NCBI GenBank assembly: GCA_009783295.1
Contig: WRHK01000022.1
Span: 1 to 59,426 of the forward strand
Source of the DNA: Promicromonosporaceae bacterium
GTDB taxonomy: Bacteria > Actinomycetota > Actinomycetes > Actinomycetales > Cellulomonadaceae
DNA: 59,426 nt
Reading direction: 5' to 3'
Within the stretch, counting starts at the first letter, position 1, and each line of letters begins with the position of its first letter. Both the position numbers and the translations under genes were made by a program. Below, in pieces: positions 52,486 to 59,426 of this stretch. Below the pieces are notes generated by a model. It had not been told where the DNA came from, ran no database searches, and worked only from the letters and a program-made list of their open reading frames with translations.

Positions 52486-53604
52486 ATGCGCATCGCCGTG
52501 CCCCGCGAAGTCAAGAACCACGAGTACCGCGTCGCCGTGACCCCCGCCGGGGTCCACGAGCTGGTCCGGCACGGCCACAGCGTGCACGTCGAGACCCGCG
52601 CCGGCGAGGGCTCCAGCATCACCGACGACGACTTCGCTGCCGCGGGCGCCGTCATCGAGCCCGACGCCGACACCACCTGGGCCGCCGGCGAGCTCGTGCT
52701 CAAGGTCAAGGAACCCGTCCCCTCCGAGTACGGGCACCTGCGCGACGGGCAGGTGCTGTTCACCTACCTGCACCTCGCCGCCGACCGCGCCCTCACCCTC
52801 GAGCTGCTCGACCGCGGCGTCACCGGCATCGCCTACGAGACCGTCCAGACCGCCGCCGGCGCCCTGCCCCTCCTGGCCCCCATGTCCGAGGTCGCCGGCA
52901 GGCTCGCGCCCCAGGTCGGGTCCGCCGCCCTGCTCAAGGCCGCCGGCGGGCGCGGCCTGCTGCTCGGCGGCGTGCCCGGCGTCGCCGCCGGCCACGTCGT
53001 CATCCTCGGCGCCGGCGTCTCCGGCATGAACGCCGCCCGCGTCGCCACCGGCATGGGCGCGCGCGTCACCGTGATCGACCGGTCGGCGCGGGCGCTCGCG
53101 GCCGCCGACGACGCCTATGGCGGCCGCCTGGAGACGCTGGCGTCGAACGCGTGGGAGATCGAGCACGCGGTGCTGGACGCCGACCTGGTGATCGGCGCGG
53201 TGCTGGTGGCGGGCGCGAAGGCGCCGGTGCTGGTGAGCTCCGAGCTGGTGTCGCGGATGCGGCCGGGGTCGGTGCTGGTGGACATCTCGATCGACCAGGG
53301 CGGCTGCTTCGAGGACTCCCGCCCGACGACGCACGCCGACCCCACCTACCGGGTGCACGGCTCGACGTTCTACGCGGTGGCGAACATGCCCGGCGCGGTG
53401 CCGAACACGTCGACGCGCGCGCTGACGAACGTGACGATCCCGTATGCCGTCGAGCTGGCGAACCAGGGCTGGCGGGAGGCCATGCGCAGCGACGCGACCC
53501 TGGCGCGCGGCCTGAACGTGCACGCGGGCGAGGTCACGCACGCGGGCGTGGCGGAGGCCCACGACCTCCCGCTGAAGGACACGCGCACGCTGCTGCACGC
53601 GTGA
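52486..53604 (+). CDS. ald: Alanine dehydrogenase
   Basis: Interconverts L-alanine and pyruvate plus ammonia with NAD. The 372 aa protein has MRIAVPREVKNHEYRVAVTP (Arg that binds substrate), VLKVKEPVPSEY (catalytic Lys), FTYLHLAADRALT (catalytic His), the NAD fold VVILGAGVSGMNAARVATGM and ISIDQGGCFEDSRPTTH. Full family length. No linked regulator is present. Confidence 0.96.
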   Translation: MRIAVPREVKNHEYRVAVTPAGVHELVRHGHSVHVETRAGEGSSITDDDFAAAGAVIEPDADTTWAAGELVLKVKEPVPSEYGHLRDGQVLFTYLHLAADRALTLELLDRGVTGIAYETVQTAAGALPLLAPMSEVAGRLAPQVGSAALLKAAGGRGLLLGGVPGVAAGHVVILGAGVSGMNAARVATGMGARVTVIDRSARALAAADDAYGGRLETLASNAWEIEHAVLDADLVIGAVLVAGAKAPVLVSSELVSRMRPGSVLVDISIDQGGCFEDSRPTTHADPTYRVHGSTFYAVANMPGAVPNTSTRALTNVTIPYAVELANQGWREAMRSDATLARGLNVHAGEVTHAGVAEAHDLPLKDTRTLLHA

Positions 53605-53648
53605 CCCCCCAACGCGTTCGCCTGCAACGCGCCGGGCGGGCTCCGCTC

Positions 53649-54263
53649 CTACCCCCCGAGCAGGTCCGCGAACGACGGCGTCGCCGCGAACGGGTCGCGG
53701 GACGCGGCCCGCTGGCGCGCCGCCACCCGGGTGGCCAGGTCCTTGCCGGCGCGCTCGATGCGCTGCGGGAGAGGGTTGACCTGGTCGCCGGCGCCGGCCC
53801 AGTCGTCGGTGGCGGCGAACACGGCCGTGGGGACGACGTCGGCGCGCAGGTAGGTGAACAGCGGGCGCAGCGAGTAGTCGAGCGCCAGGGAGTGGCGGGA
53901 CGTGCCGCCCGTGGCGCCGAGCAGCACGGGCAGCCCGCCGAGGGCGTCCTTGTCGAGGATGTCGACGAAGGACTTGAACAGCCCTGAGTAGGTGGTGGTG
54001 AACAGCGGGGTGACGGCGATGACGCCGTCGGCCGCGTACAGCCGCTCGAGGGCGGTGGCGAGCTCCCCGGTGGGGAACCCGGTGAGCATGGCGTCGATGA
54101 CGGCGTGCGCGTGGTCGCGCAGCTCGATCGACTCCACGGTCACGGTGTGGCCCGCGGACTCGAGCTCGCGCACGGCGGCGTCGGTGAGGCGGTCGGCCAG
54201 GAGGCGCGTCGAGGACGGGTTGGACAGCCCGGCCGAGACGACCACGAGGGTGCGGTGGCTCAT
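53649..54263 (-). CDS. NAD(P)H-dependent FMN reductase, CE1759 family
   Basis: A 204 aa flavodoxin-like reductase: LVVVSAGLSNPSSTRLLADR, VIAVTPLFTTTYSGLFKSFV, GLPVLLGATGGTSRHSLALD. It follows the CE1758-type LLM monooxygenase in the same direction 11 nt away; such pairs form two-component systems in which this protein supplies reduced FMN. ATG at 54263 after TGAGGAG. Confidence 0.9.
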   Translation of the reverse strand: MSHRTLVVVSAGLSNPSSTRLLADRLTDAAVRELESAGHTVTVESIELRDHAHAVIDAMLTGFPTGELATALERLYAADGVIAVTPLFTTTYSGLFKSFVDILDKDALGGLPVLLGATGGTSRHSLALDYSLRPLFTYLRADVVPTAVFAATDDWAGAGDQVNPLPQRIERAGKDLATRVAARQRAASRDPFAATPSFADLLGG

Positions 54264-54274
54264 GCGTGTGCTCC

Positions 54275-55474
54275 TCAGAGTCCGAAGGCGCGGCCGGCGG
54301 TGGCCCGGTTGTGGTCCGGGTTGCCCTCCTCGGCGCGCAGGCCGGTCCAGCGGTCCTCGGTGCCGCCGACGTGGGTGTCGCCCGCGTTGCCGGCGGCCCG
54401 GGCGGCGACGACGCGCTCGGCGTGCGTGGGCGGGTTGAGCGGCACGTCGTCGGACGGGCGCTTGGCCTCCACGATCCGGCGCAGCTCGGGGACGACGTCC
54501 TCGGCCAGGATGTCGATCTGCTCCAGGACGGTCTTCAGGGGCAGGCCGGCGTGGTCGATGAGGAACATCTGCCGCTGGTAGTAGCCGACCTCCTCGACGA
54601 ACGCCCCGTACCGGTCGATGACCTCCTGCGGGGAGCCGACGGTCAGCGGCGTCTCGCGCGTGAAGTCCTCCATGGACGGGCCGTGCCCGTAGACGGGCGC
54701 CTCGTCGAAGTAGGGCCGGAACTCCTTGACGGCGTCCTGGCTGTTCTTGCGGACGAACACCTGCCCGCCGAGCCCGACGATGGCCTGGTCGGCGCGCCCG
54801 TGCTTGTAGTGCTCGTAGCGCTGCCGGTAGAAGGCGATCATCTGCTTGGTGTGGCCCATGGGCCAGAAGATGTTGTTGTGCAGGAACCCGTCGCCGTAGA
54901 AGGCGGCCTGCTCGGCGATCTCGGGGGTGCGGATCGAGCCGTGCCACACGAACGGGGGCACGCCGTCGAGCGGGCGGGGCGTGGACGTGAAGCCCTGGAG
55001 AGGGGTGCGGAACTTGCCCTCCCAGTCGACGACGTCCTCGGTCCACAGCCGGCGCAGCAGCGCGTAGTTCTCGATGGCGAGCTGGACGCCCTGGCGGATG
55101 TCCTTGCCGAACCACGGGTACACGGGGCCGGTGTTGCCGCGGCCCATCATGAGGTCCATGCGGCCGTCGGAGATGACCTGGAGCATCGCGTACTCCTCGG
55201 CCAGCCGCACCGGGTCGTTGGTGGTGATGAGCGTGGTGGCGGTCGACAGGGTGATGTTCTTGGTGACGCCGGCCAGGTAGCCGAGCATCGTCGTCGGGCT
55301 GGAGGCGACGAACGGCGGGTTGTGGTGCTCACCGGTGGCGAACACGTCCAGGCCCGCCTCGTCGGCGTGCTTGGCGATGGTGAGCATGTTGCGCACGCGC
55401 TCGGTGTCGTCGGGGGTGTGCCCCGTGGTGGGGTCGGTGGTGACGTCGCTGACCGAGAAGATTCCGAACTGCAC
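54275..55474 (-). CDS. LLM-class FMN-dependent monooxygenase, CE1758 family
   Basis: A 399 aa luciferase-like monooxygenase: VQFGIFSVSDVTTDPTTGHT, AGLDVFATGEHHNPPFVASS, LSTATTLITTNDPVRLAEEY, LMMGRGNTGPVYPWFGKDIR. The C-terminal RPSDDVPLNPPTHAERVVAA is a family feature. The partner reductase follows. I choose the GTG at 55474, giving the family N-terminus; an ATG at 55507 would add MDLRTIRELST. Confidence 0.9.
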   Translation of the reverse strand: MQFGIFSVSDVTTDPTTGHTPDDTERVRNMLTIAKHADEAGLDVFATGEHHNPPFVASSPTTMLGYLAGVTKNITLSTATTLITTNDPVRLAEEYAMLQVISDGRMDLMMGRGNTGPVYPWFGKDIRQGVQLAIENYALLRRLWTEDVVDWEGKFRTPLQGFTSTPRPLDGVPPFVWHGSIRTPEIAEQAAFYGDGFLHNNIFWPMGHTKQMIAFYRQRYEHYKHGRADQAIVGLGGQVFVRKNSQDAVKEFRPYFDEAPVYGHGPSMEDFTRETPLTVGSPQEVIDRYGAFVEEVGYYQRQMFLIDHAGLPLKTVLEQIDILAEDVVPELRRIVEAKRPSDDVPLNPPTHAERVVAARAAGNAGDTHVGGTEDRWTGLRAEEGNPDHNRATAGRAFGL

Positions 55475-55502
55475 CGTGCTCAGCTCCCTGATCGTCCTTA
55501 GG

Positions 55503-55520
55503 TCCATGCATCTGCATGGA
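55503..55520. promoter_or_regulatory. Palindromic operator upstream of the LLM/reductase pair
   Basis: TCCATGCA-TC-TGCATGGA is a perfect 8 bp inverted repeat, with a further TTGCATGG at 55542-55549. It probably binds a repressor of the 55474-53649 unit. Its TGCAT core resembles the elements at argG. Confidence 0.55.
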
Positions 55521-55732
55521 CTGGCCTGCACAACCCAGGCCTTGCATGGTTCATTCCCGGCGCCCAGTCTGGTCGTCGTCGCGCCCGGGGGCACGTCGCC
55601 CGACGCCGTGGCGTGGCCATCCTCTCGTGGGATCTGTCACGCTGTGAACCTTCCGATTGCGGAACGACGCGGGACCAGGGACCCTCGACACCGACTCTTC
55701 ACCGTGCTGTGGCGTGCCTGACACATTCCGCC

Positions 55733-55758
55733 GGAACACGGCACCGCGTCACGACGTT
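55733..55758 (+). promoter_or_regulatory. SigR-type promoter of rbpA
   Basis: GGAAC (55733-55737) and GTT (55756-55758) are separated by exactly 18 nt, close to the streptomycete sigma-R pattern GGAAT-N18-GTT. rbpA is a known sigma-R target in Streptomyces. The leader of about 80 nt includes the small hairpin GCCCAG-ATCG-CTGGGC. The rest of 55521-55842 holds no gene. Confidence 0.65.
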
Positions 55759-55842
55759 CAATACTGCGGCCCAGATCGCTGGGCCCGCCTTTTCACGGCC
55801 CCACCGGGCCGCACCCGGCACCCCGATTCCCAGGAGGACGAC

Positions 55843-56187
55843 ATGCCCGACCGGTCCCTGCGAGGTATGAGCATCGGTGCAAAGAGCATGGAGTCGGACG
55901 AGGGCGTCGACTTCGCCCCCCGCTTCCAGGCCTACTACGACTGCCCCAACGGGCACACCATCATCCTGCCGTTCGCGACCGACGCCGAGGTTCCCCCGGT
56001 GTGGGAGTGCCGCTGCGGCGAGGAGGCGCTGCTGCGCGACGCGGAGAAGCCCGAGCCCAAGGCGACCAAGCCCCAGCGCACCCACTGGGACATGCTGCTG
56101 GAGCGCCGCACGGTCGCCGAGCTGCAGGAGCTGCTCGACGAGCGGCTCGAGCTGCTGCGCGCCGGGAAGCTGCGCCGCGGCGCCTGA
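55843..56187 (+). CDS. rbpA: RNA polymerase-binding protein RbpA
   Basis: Stabilises the open complex formed by the principal sigma factor and is unique to actinobacteria. The 114 aa protein has a basic N-terminal tail (SLRGMSIGAKSMESDEGVDF), the core domain with YDCPNGHTIILPF and WECRCGEEAL (zinc Cys/His), a basic linker and the sigma-interaction helices RTHWDMLLERRTVAELQELL. ATG after CAGGAGGACGAC. Confidence 0.96.
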   Translation: MPDRSLRGMSIGAKSMESDEGVDFAPRFQAYYDCPNGHTIILPFATDAEVPPVWECRCGEEALLRDAEKPEPKATKPQRTHWDMLLERRTVAELQELLDERLELLRAGKLRRGA

Positions 56188-56227
56188 GCCCGTCTGCGGT
56201 GGTCCGCGTCGCGACCACCGACCACGT

Positions 56228-56259
56228 CGAAGGCCGGTCCCTGCTGGGACCGGCCTTCG
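56228..56259. terminator. 14 bp bidirectional hairpin between rbpA and lnt
   Basis: CGAAGGCCGGTCCC-TGCT-GGGACCGGCCTTCG, between convergent genes. Confidence 0.85.
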
Positions 56260-56270
56260 TGGCTTCCGGC

Positions 56271-57974
56271 TCAGACCGTCTGGCGGCGCCGCGCGATGCC
56301 GACGGCGAGCCCGGCCAGCGCGAGCAGGCCGCCGGAGGCGCTGAGCACCCACCCGGGCCAGTACCCGAGCGCGACCGCCGGGGTCCACGTGGTGCGCAGC
56401 GGCAGCGCAGCGGCGAGGTGGTCGGCGGTGAACAGCCCGGTGCGGGCCACGAGGGTGCCGTCGGGGGCGACGACGCCGCTGACGCCCACGGTGGAGACCT
56501 GCACGGCGGCGCGCCCGTTGGCGATGGCCTGCAGCTGCGTCATCTGCAGCTGCTGGGTCGACTCGGGCGTGACGCCGAAGGAGGCGTTGTTGGTGGGCAC
56601 CACGAGCACCTCCGCGCCGCGGCGCACGGAGTCGCGCAGGATCTCGTCGTAGGCCACCTCGAAGCAGATGGCGGTGCCGAGCCTCACGGTGCGGCCCAGG
56701 CGCGGCACGGGCAGCTCGATGATGGGCGGGTTGGTGGCCGCGATCATGTCGGTGGTGATGCGGTCCACCTGGTCGGTGAACAGCCGCACGAACGAGCGCA
56801 TGGGGATGTACTCCCCGAACGGGGCCGGGTGCTGCTTGGCGTACCGGGAGATGACGCCCTCGCCGGCCTGCCACAGCAGCAGCACGTTGTACCGCCCGCC
56901 GGTCTTCGGGAACTCCTGGGAGCCCACGAGGATCGGGGCGCCGACGCGCGCGGCGGCGGCGTCCAGCGCGGCGGACACGTCGGGGTTGGTCTGCGGGTCC
57001 AGGTCCGACCCGTTCTCGGGCCACAGCACGACGTCGACGCCGGGGGCCGTGTCGCCGCGGGCGGCGCGGGCGTCGTTGTCCTGCGCGACGGCGAGCGTGC
57101 CCTCCAGGTGGTTGTTCAGCACCTCGGCGCGGTGCTCGAACGACTGGTCGCCGGGCCGGCTGACGTTGCCCTGCACGGCGCCGGCCTGCAGCACGCCGGC
57201 CTGGGCGGTCGCGGTGCCCGCGTCGACGAGCTGCGACCGGTCCCCCGGGTCCACGGTGGCCGTCACGGGCGGCGACGCGACGGCCTTGAGCCCGCCGGCG
57301 TGCGGCAGCGGCAGCGCGAGCGGCCCGAACAGCGCCACGGCCCCGACGACGGCGCACGCCGCCGCCGCGCCGAGGTGACGGCGCCGCAGCACCGGGTCGC
57401 GCCACGCAGCGGCCACGCGGGCCACCAGCAGAGCGAGCAGCACCCCCGTGGCGGCCAGCACGAACGACACCAGCGGCGTACCGCCCAGCCACGCCGCACG
57501 CCCCGTGGGCGCCCCGGCCACCGACCAGGCCAGGCGCCCCCACGGGAACCCGCCGAACGGCACCTCCGAGCGCCACTGCTCCACCGCCGTCCACACGGTC
57601 GCGAACGCCAGCACCCGCACCCACGCCCGGTCGCGCACCCACGGCAGGCGGCGCGCCCACGTCCACGCCATGCCGAACGTCGCGAACCCGAACGCCGCCA
57701 GCGTCGCCAGGGCCAGCCACGGCACCAGCGCCGTCGCCTCGTACGCCCAGTACACGTGCGGCAGGAAGAACGTCAGCCCCGCCACCAGGCCCACCAGGAA
57801 GTTCCACCCGGCGTGGTCGCGGCGCAGCACCAGGTGCAGCAGCGCGACCGACACGATCGTCATCGGCCACCACGCGACGTCCGGGAACGCCGCCCACATG
57901 GCCGCACCCACCACCGGCGCGAGCAGCAGCGTGACGGGCCGGGACGCCCAGAAGTCGGTGGCAGGTCGAGACAC
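56271..57974 (-). CDS. lnt: Apolipoprotein N-acyltransferase
   Basis: Adds the third acyl chain to lipoproteins. The 567 aa protein has about seven membrane helices (about 12-30 to 225, and one at the C-terminus, VALGYWPGWVLSASGGLLAL) and a nitrilase domain with the catalytic triad Glu in VVLWPENGSD, Lys in YAKQHPAPFGEY and Cys in GTAICFEVAYDE. In mycobacteria lnt is fused or adjacent to the mannosyltransferase ppm1 next to rbpA; here rbpA is adjacent but ppm1 is absent. GTG start after TACGCT-N6. Confidence 0.94.
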   Translation of the reverse strand: MSRPATDFWASRPVTLLLAPVVGAAMWAAFPDVAWWPMTIVSVALLHLVLRRDHAGWNFLVGLVAGLTFFLPHVYWAYEATALVPWLALATLAAFGFATFGMAWTWARRLPWVRDRAWVRVLAFATVWTAVEQWRSEVPFGGFPWGRLAWSVAGAPTGRAAWLGGTPLVSFVLAATGVLLALLVARVAAAWRDPVLRRRHLGAAAACAVVGAVALFGPLALPLPHAGGLKAVASPPVTATVDPGDRSQLVDAGTATAQAGVLQAGAVQGNVSRPGDQSFEHRAEVLNNHLEGTLAVAQDNDARAARGDTAPGVDVVLWPENGSDLDPQTNPDVSAALDAAAARVGAPILVGSQEFPKTGGRYNVLLLWQAGEGVISRYAKQHPAPFGEYIPMRSFVRLFTDQVDRITTDMIAATNPPIIELPVPRLGRTVRLGTAICFEVAYDEILRDSVRRGAEVLVVPTNNASFGVTPESTQQLQMTQLQAIANGRAAVQVSTVGVSGVVAPDGTLVARTGLFTADHLAAALPLRTTWTPAVALGYWPGWVLSASGGLLALAGLAVGIARRRQTV

Positions 57975-57980
57975 GCGGGC

Positions 57981-57986
57981 AGCGTA
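57981..57986 (-). promoter_or_regulatory. -10 element of leaderless lnt promoter
   Basis: TACGCT on the minus strand ends 6 nt before the GTG at 57974. Confidence 0.5.
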
Positions 57987-58016
57987 CGCGAGCGACCTGC
58001 GCCGCGTCCGCGCCGG

Positions 58017-59426
58017 TCAGTCGAACGTGTCGTAGATCGGCACGCCCGCGCGCACCGTCTGCAGGCACACCGGCTCCGGGGCGTCCGCACCGAGGTCCGG
58101 CAGCACCGGCTGCCCCGCCCGCGCCTCCGCGCTCCACGACGACAGGCCACGGCCCGAGGACTGCACCCCGAACGCGTCCGCCTGCCACACCGCCAGGTGC
58201 GCCGGCGACCCCACCGCCAGCTCGCCCGCACCCGTGCCGTCCAGGCCCGCCAGCCGCCACCCGCCCCGCGTGTGCGCGCGGAACGCCGCCCGCCCCGACA
58301 GCCGCTGGTCGGGGTCCTCGTGCCCCACCGCCGCCCGCACCGCCTGCCACGGGTCCAGCGCCGTCACCGGCGAGTCCGACCCGAACGCCAACGGGATCCC
58401 CGCACCCTGCAGGTCCGCGAACGGCGACATGTTGCCCGCCCGCGCCACCCCCAGCCGGGCCGCCCACAGCCCGTCACGGCCACCCCACGTGGAGTCCCAC
58501 GCCGGCTGGATCGACAACGACACCCCGTACAGCAGCAGCGACGCCAGCGCCTGCGCGTCCACGAACAGCGCATGCTCGACCCGGTGCCGCGCCGCGCGCA
58601 GCGGGCCCGGCCCGCTCTCCTTCGCCGCGACCTCCAGGCCCAGCACCACCTGGTCCATCGCCCGGTCCCCCACCACGTGGAAACCGCCCTGCACCCCCAC
58701 CGCCGAGCACGCCAGCAGGTGCGCCCCGATCTCCTCCGCCGACAGGTACAGCAGCCCGTGCCCGTCGTCCCCCAGCAACGACGTGCCCGGCAACGCCCGA
58801 TGGTCCGTGTACGGCTGCCGCATCGCCGCCGTGCGCGACGCGATCGACCCGTCCACGTTCACGTCCCCGCCGATGCCCGTCAGGAACGGCAGCGCCGCCA
58901 GCAGCTCCCGCGCGTCGTCGGCCGACTCCACCAGCTCACCCCGGTACGCCACCACCTGCGGCAGCGCCTCGCTGCCCGCCAGGCCCACCAGCTCCCGCAG
59001 CCCATCGCGCGTGTCCGTGTGCGGGGCGCTCATCTCGTGCACCGCCACGATGCCCAACGACGCCGCCCGCGCCAGCGCCACCCGGTACGCCCGCGTCCGA
59101 CGCGCTGCCGGCAGCGCCTGCGCCACGTCCCGCGACACCCGCAACGCCTCCCCCACCACCACGCCCGAACCGTCCCACCCGTCCAGGCCCTCCAGGCCGG
59201 CGCTCGCGGCCAGGGCGGTGGACACGACGGCGTGGTGCACGTCGGCGTGGGTGGCGTAGACGGGGCGGCCGCCGGCGGCGGCGTCGAGCTCCTCGCGGGT
59301 CAGGGGGTGGCGCTCGGGCCAGGCCTGCTCGTCCCAGCCGAACGCGAGGAGCACCTCGCCGCCGGCGGGGGCGGCGGCGGCCCGGCCGCGGGCCCCGGCG
59401 GCGGTGGCCCCGGGGGGGGGGGGCGG
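58017..59426 (-). CDS. YtcJ-like amidohydrolase, N-terminus beyond window
   Basis: 470 codons are visible including the stop; the frame stays open through the window edge, so the start is missing. Motifs: AFGWDEQAWPERHPLTREEL, THADVHHAVVSTAL, AVHEMSAPHTDTRDGL, IGGDVNVDGSIASRTAAM, GGFHVVGDRAMDQVV, RHRVEHALFVD and LAFGSDSPVTALDPW (metal His and Asp). This is the YtcJ branch (amide or exoenzyme-type hydrolase); the substrate is unknown. The first metal motif lies outside the window. Confidence 0.88.
   Translation of the reverse strand, partial: PPPPPGATAAGARGRAAAAPAGGEVLLAFGWDEQAWPERHPLTREELDAAAGGRPVYATHADVHHAVVSTALAASAGLEGLDGWDGSGVVVGEALRVSRDVAQALPAARRTRAYRVALARAASLGIVAVHEMSAPHTDTRDGLRELVGLAGSEALPQVVAYRGELVESADDARELLAALPFLTGIGGDVNVDGSIASRTAAMRQPYTDHRALPGTSLLGDDGHGLLYLSAEEIGAHLLACSAVGVQGGFHVVGDRAMDQVVLGLEVAAKESGPGPLRAARHRVEHALFVDAQALASLLLYGVSLSIQPAWDSTWGGRDGLWAARLGVARAGNMSPFADLQGAGIPLAFGSDSPVTALDPWQAVRAAVGHEDPDQRLSGRAAFRAHTRGGWRLAGLDGTGAGELAVGSPAHLAVWQADAFGVQSSGRGLSSWSAEARAGQPVLPDLGADAPEPVCLQTVRAGVPIYDTFD
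59412..59423. other. Run of 12 G at the window edge
   Basis: Twelve consecutive G bases fall inside the partial amidohydrolase frame, where they would encode a run of Pro. Possibly a contig-end or homopolymer error. Confidence 0.5.

Overview
This 59.4 kb window is very GC-rich and densely coded. It comes from an actinobacterium, most likely a Micrococcales relative of Cellulomonas, Cellulosimicrobium or Isoptericola. The lineage evidence is actinobacterial integration host factor (mihF) next to gmk and rpoZ, RbpA, a pgsA-DUF881-sbp-DUF881-garA-ftsR cluster, an actinobacterial PriA without helicase motifs, many flavin/F420 luciferase-like oxidoreductases, and a GH43 hemicellulase. The genus cannot be fixed from sequence reading alone.

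Layout. 0-30 kb is mostly plus-strand housekeeping genes: mihF-gmk-rpoZ-coaBC, metK, priA-HAD phosphatase, fmt-rsmB, rpe, an FMN-riboswitch-controlled ribD-ribE-ribBA-ribH operon, hisE-hisG, a DEAD-box helicase, and the envelope/division cluster pgsA to ftsR with a bifunctional nuclease and a second MerR regulator. 26.9-30.6 kb is a small accessory patch: a phospholipase D-like enzyme, a tyrosine recombinase, a META-domain protein, a strong candidate chromosomal dif site at 30076-30103, and a GNAT acetyltransferase pseudogene that ends at dif. From 30.5 kb onward the minus strand dominates: an exported protein and a sialate O-acetylesterase-like enzyme, a frameshifted lipoprotein, GH43, a UvrA2-type ABC protein, an AraC/VOC/hydrolase operon, several LLM oxidoreductases and hydrolases, argG, an ECF41-type sigma factor beside a type II NADH dehydrogenase-like flavoprotein, alkD-rnz, ald, rbpA, lnt and a partial YtcJ-like amidohydrolase.

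Read as a whole, the window looks like the replication terminus. I assign 27 of about 34 genes left of dif to the plus strand and 18 of about 29 to its right to the minus strand, so most genes on both sides point toward dif.

Two recurrent designs stand out. First, three convergent gene junctions (35481-35664, 43782-43851, 49782-49850) carry mirrored tandem arrays: short units repeated at an exact 20 nt (or 19 nt) period in one orientation, then the same number in the opposite orientation. Two share the core GCGAGATAGA; the third has the same architecture with an unrelated core. They probably act as bidirectional terminators but look like an undescribed repeat family. Second, many monocistronic genes start with a TANNNT-like -10 hexamer 6-7 nt before an ATG or GTG and no Shine-Dalgarno sequence, the signature of leaderless transcription.
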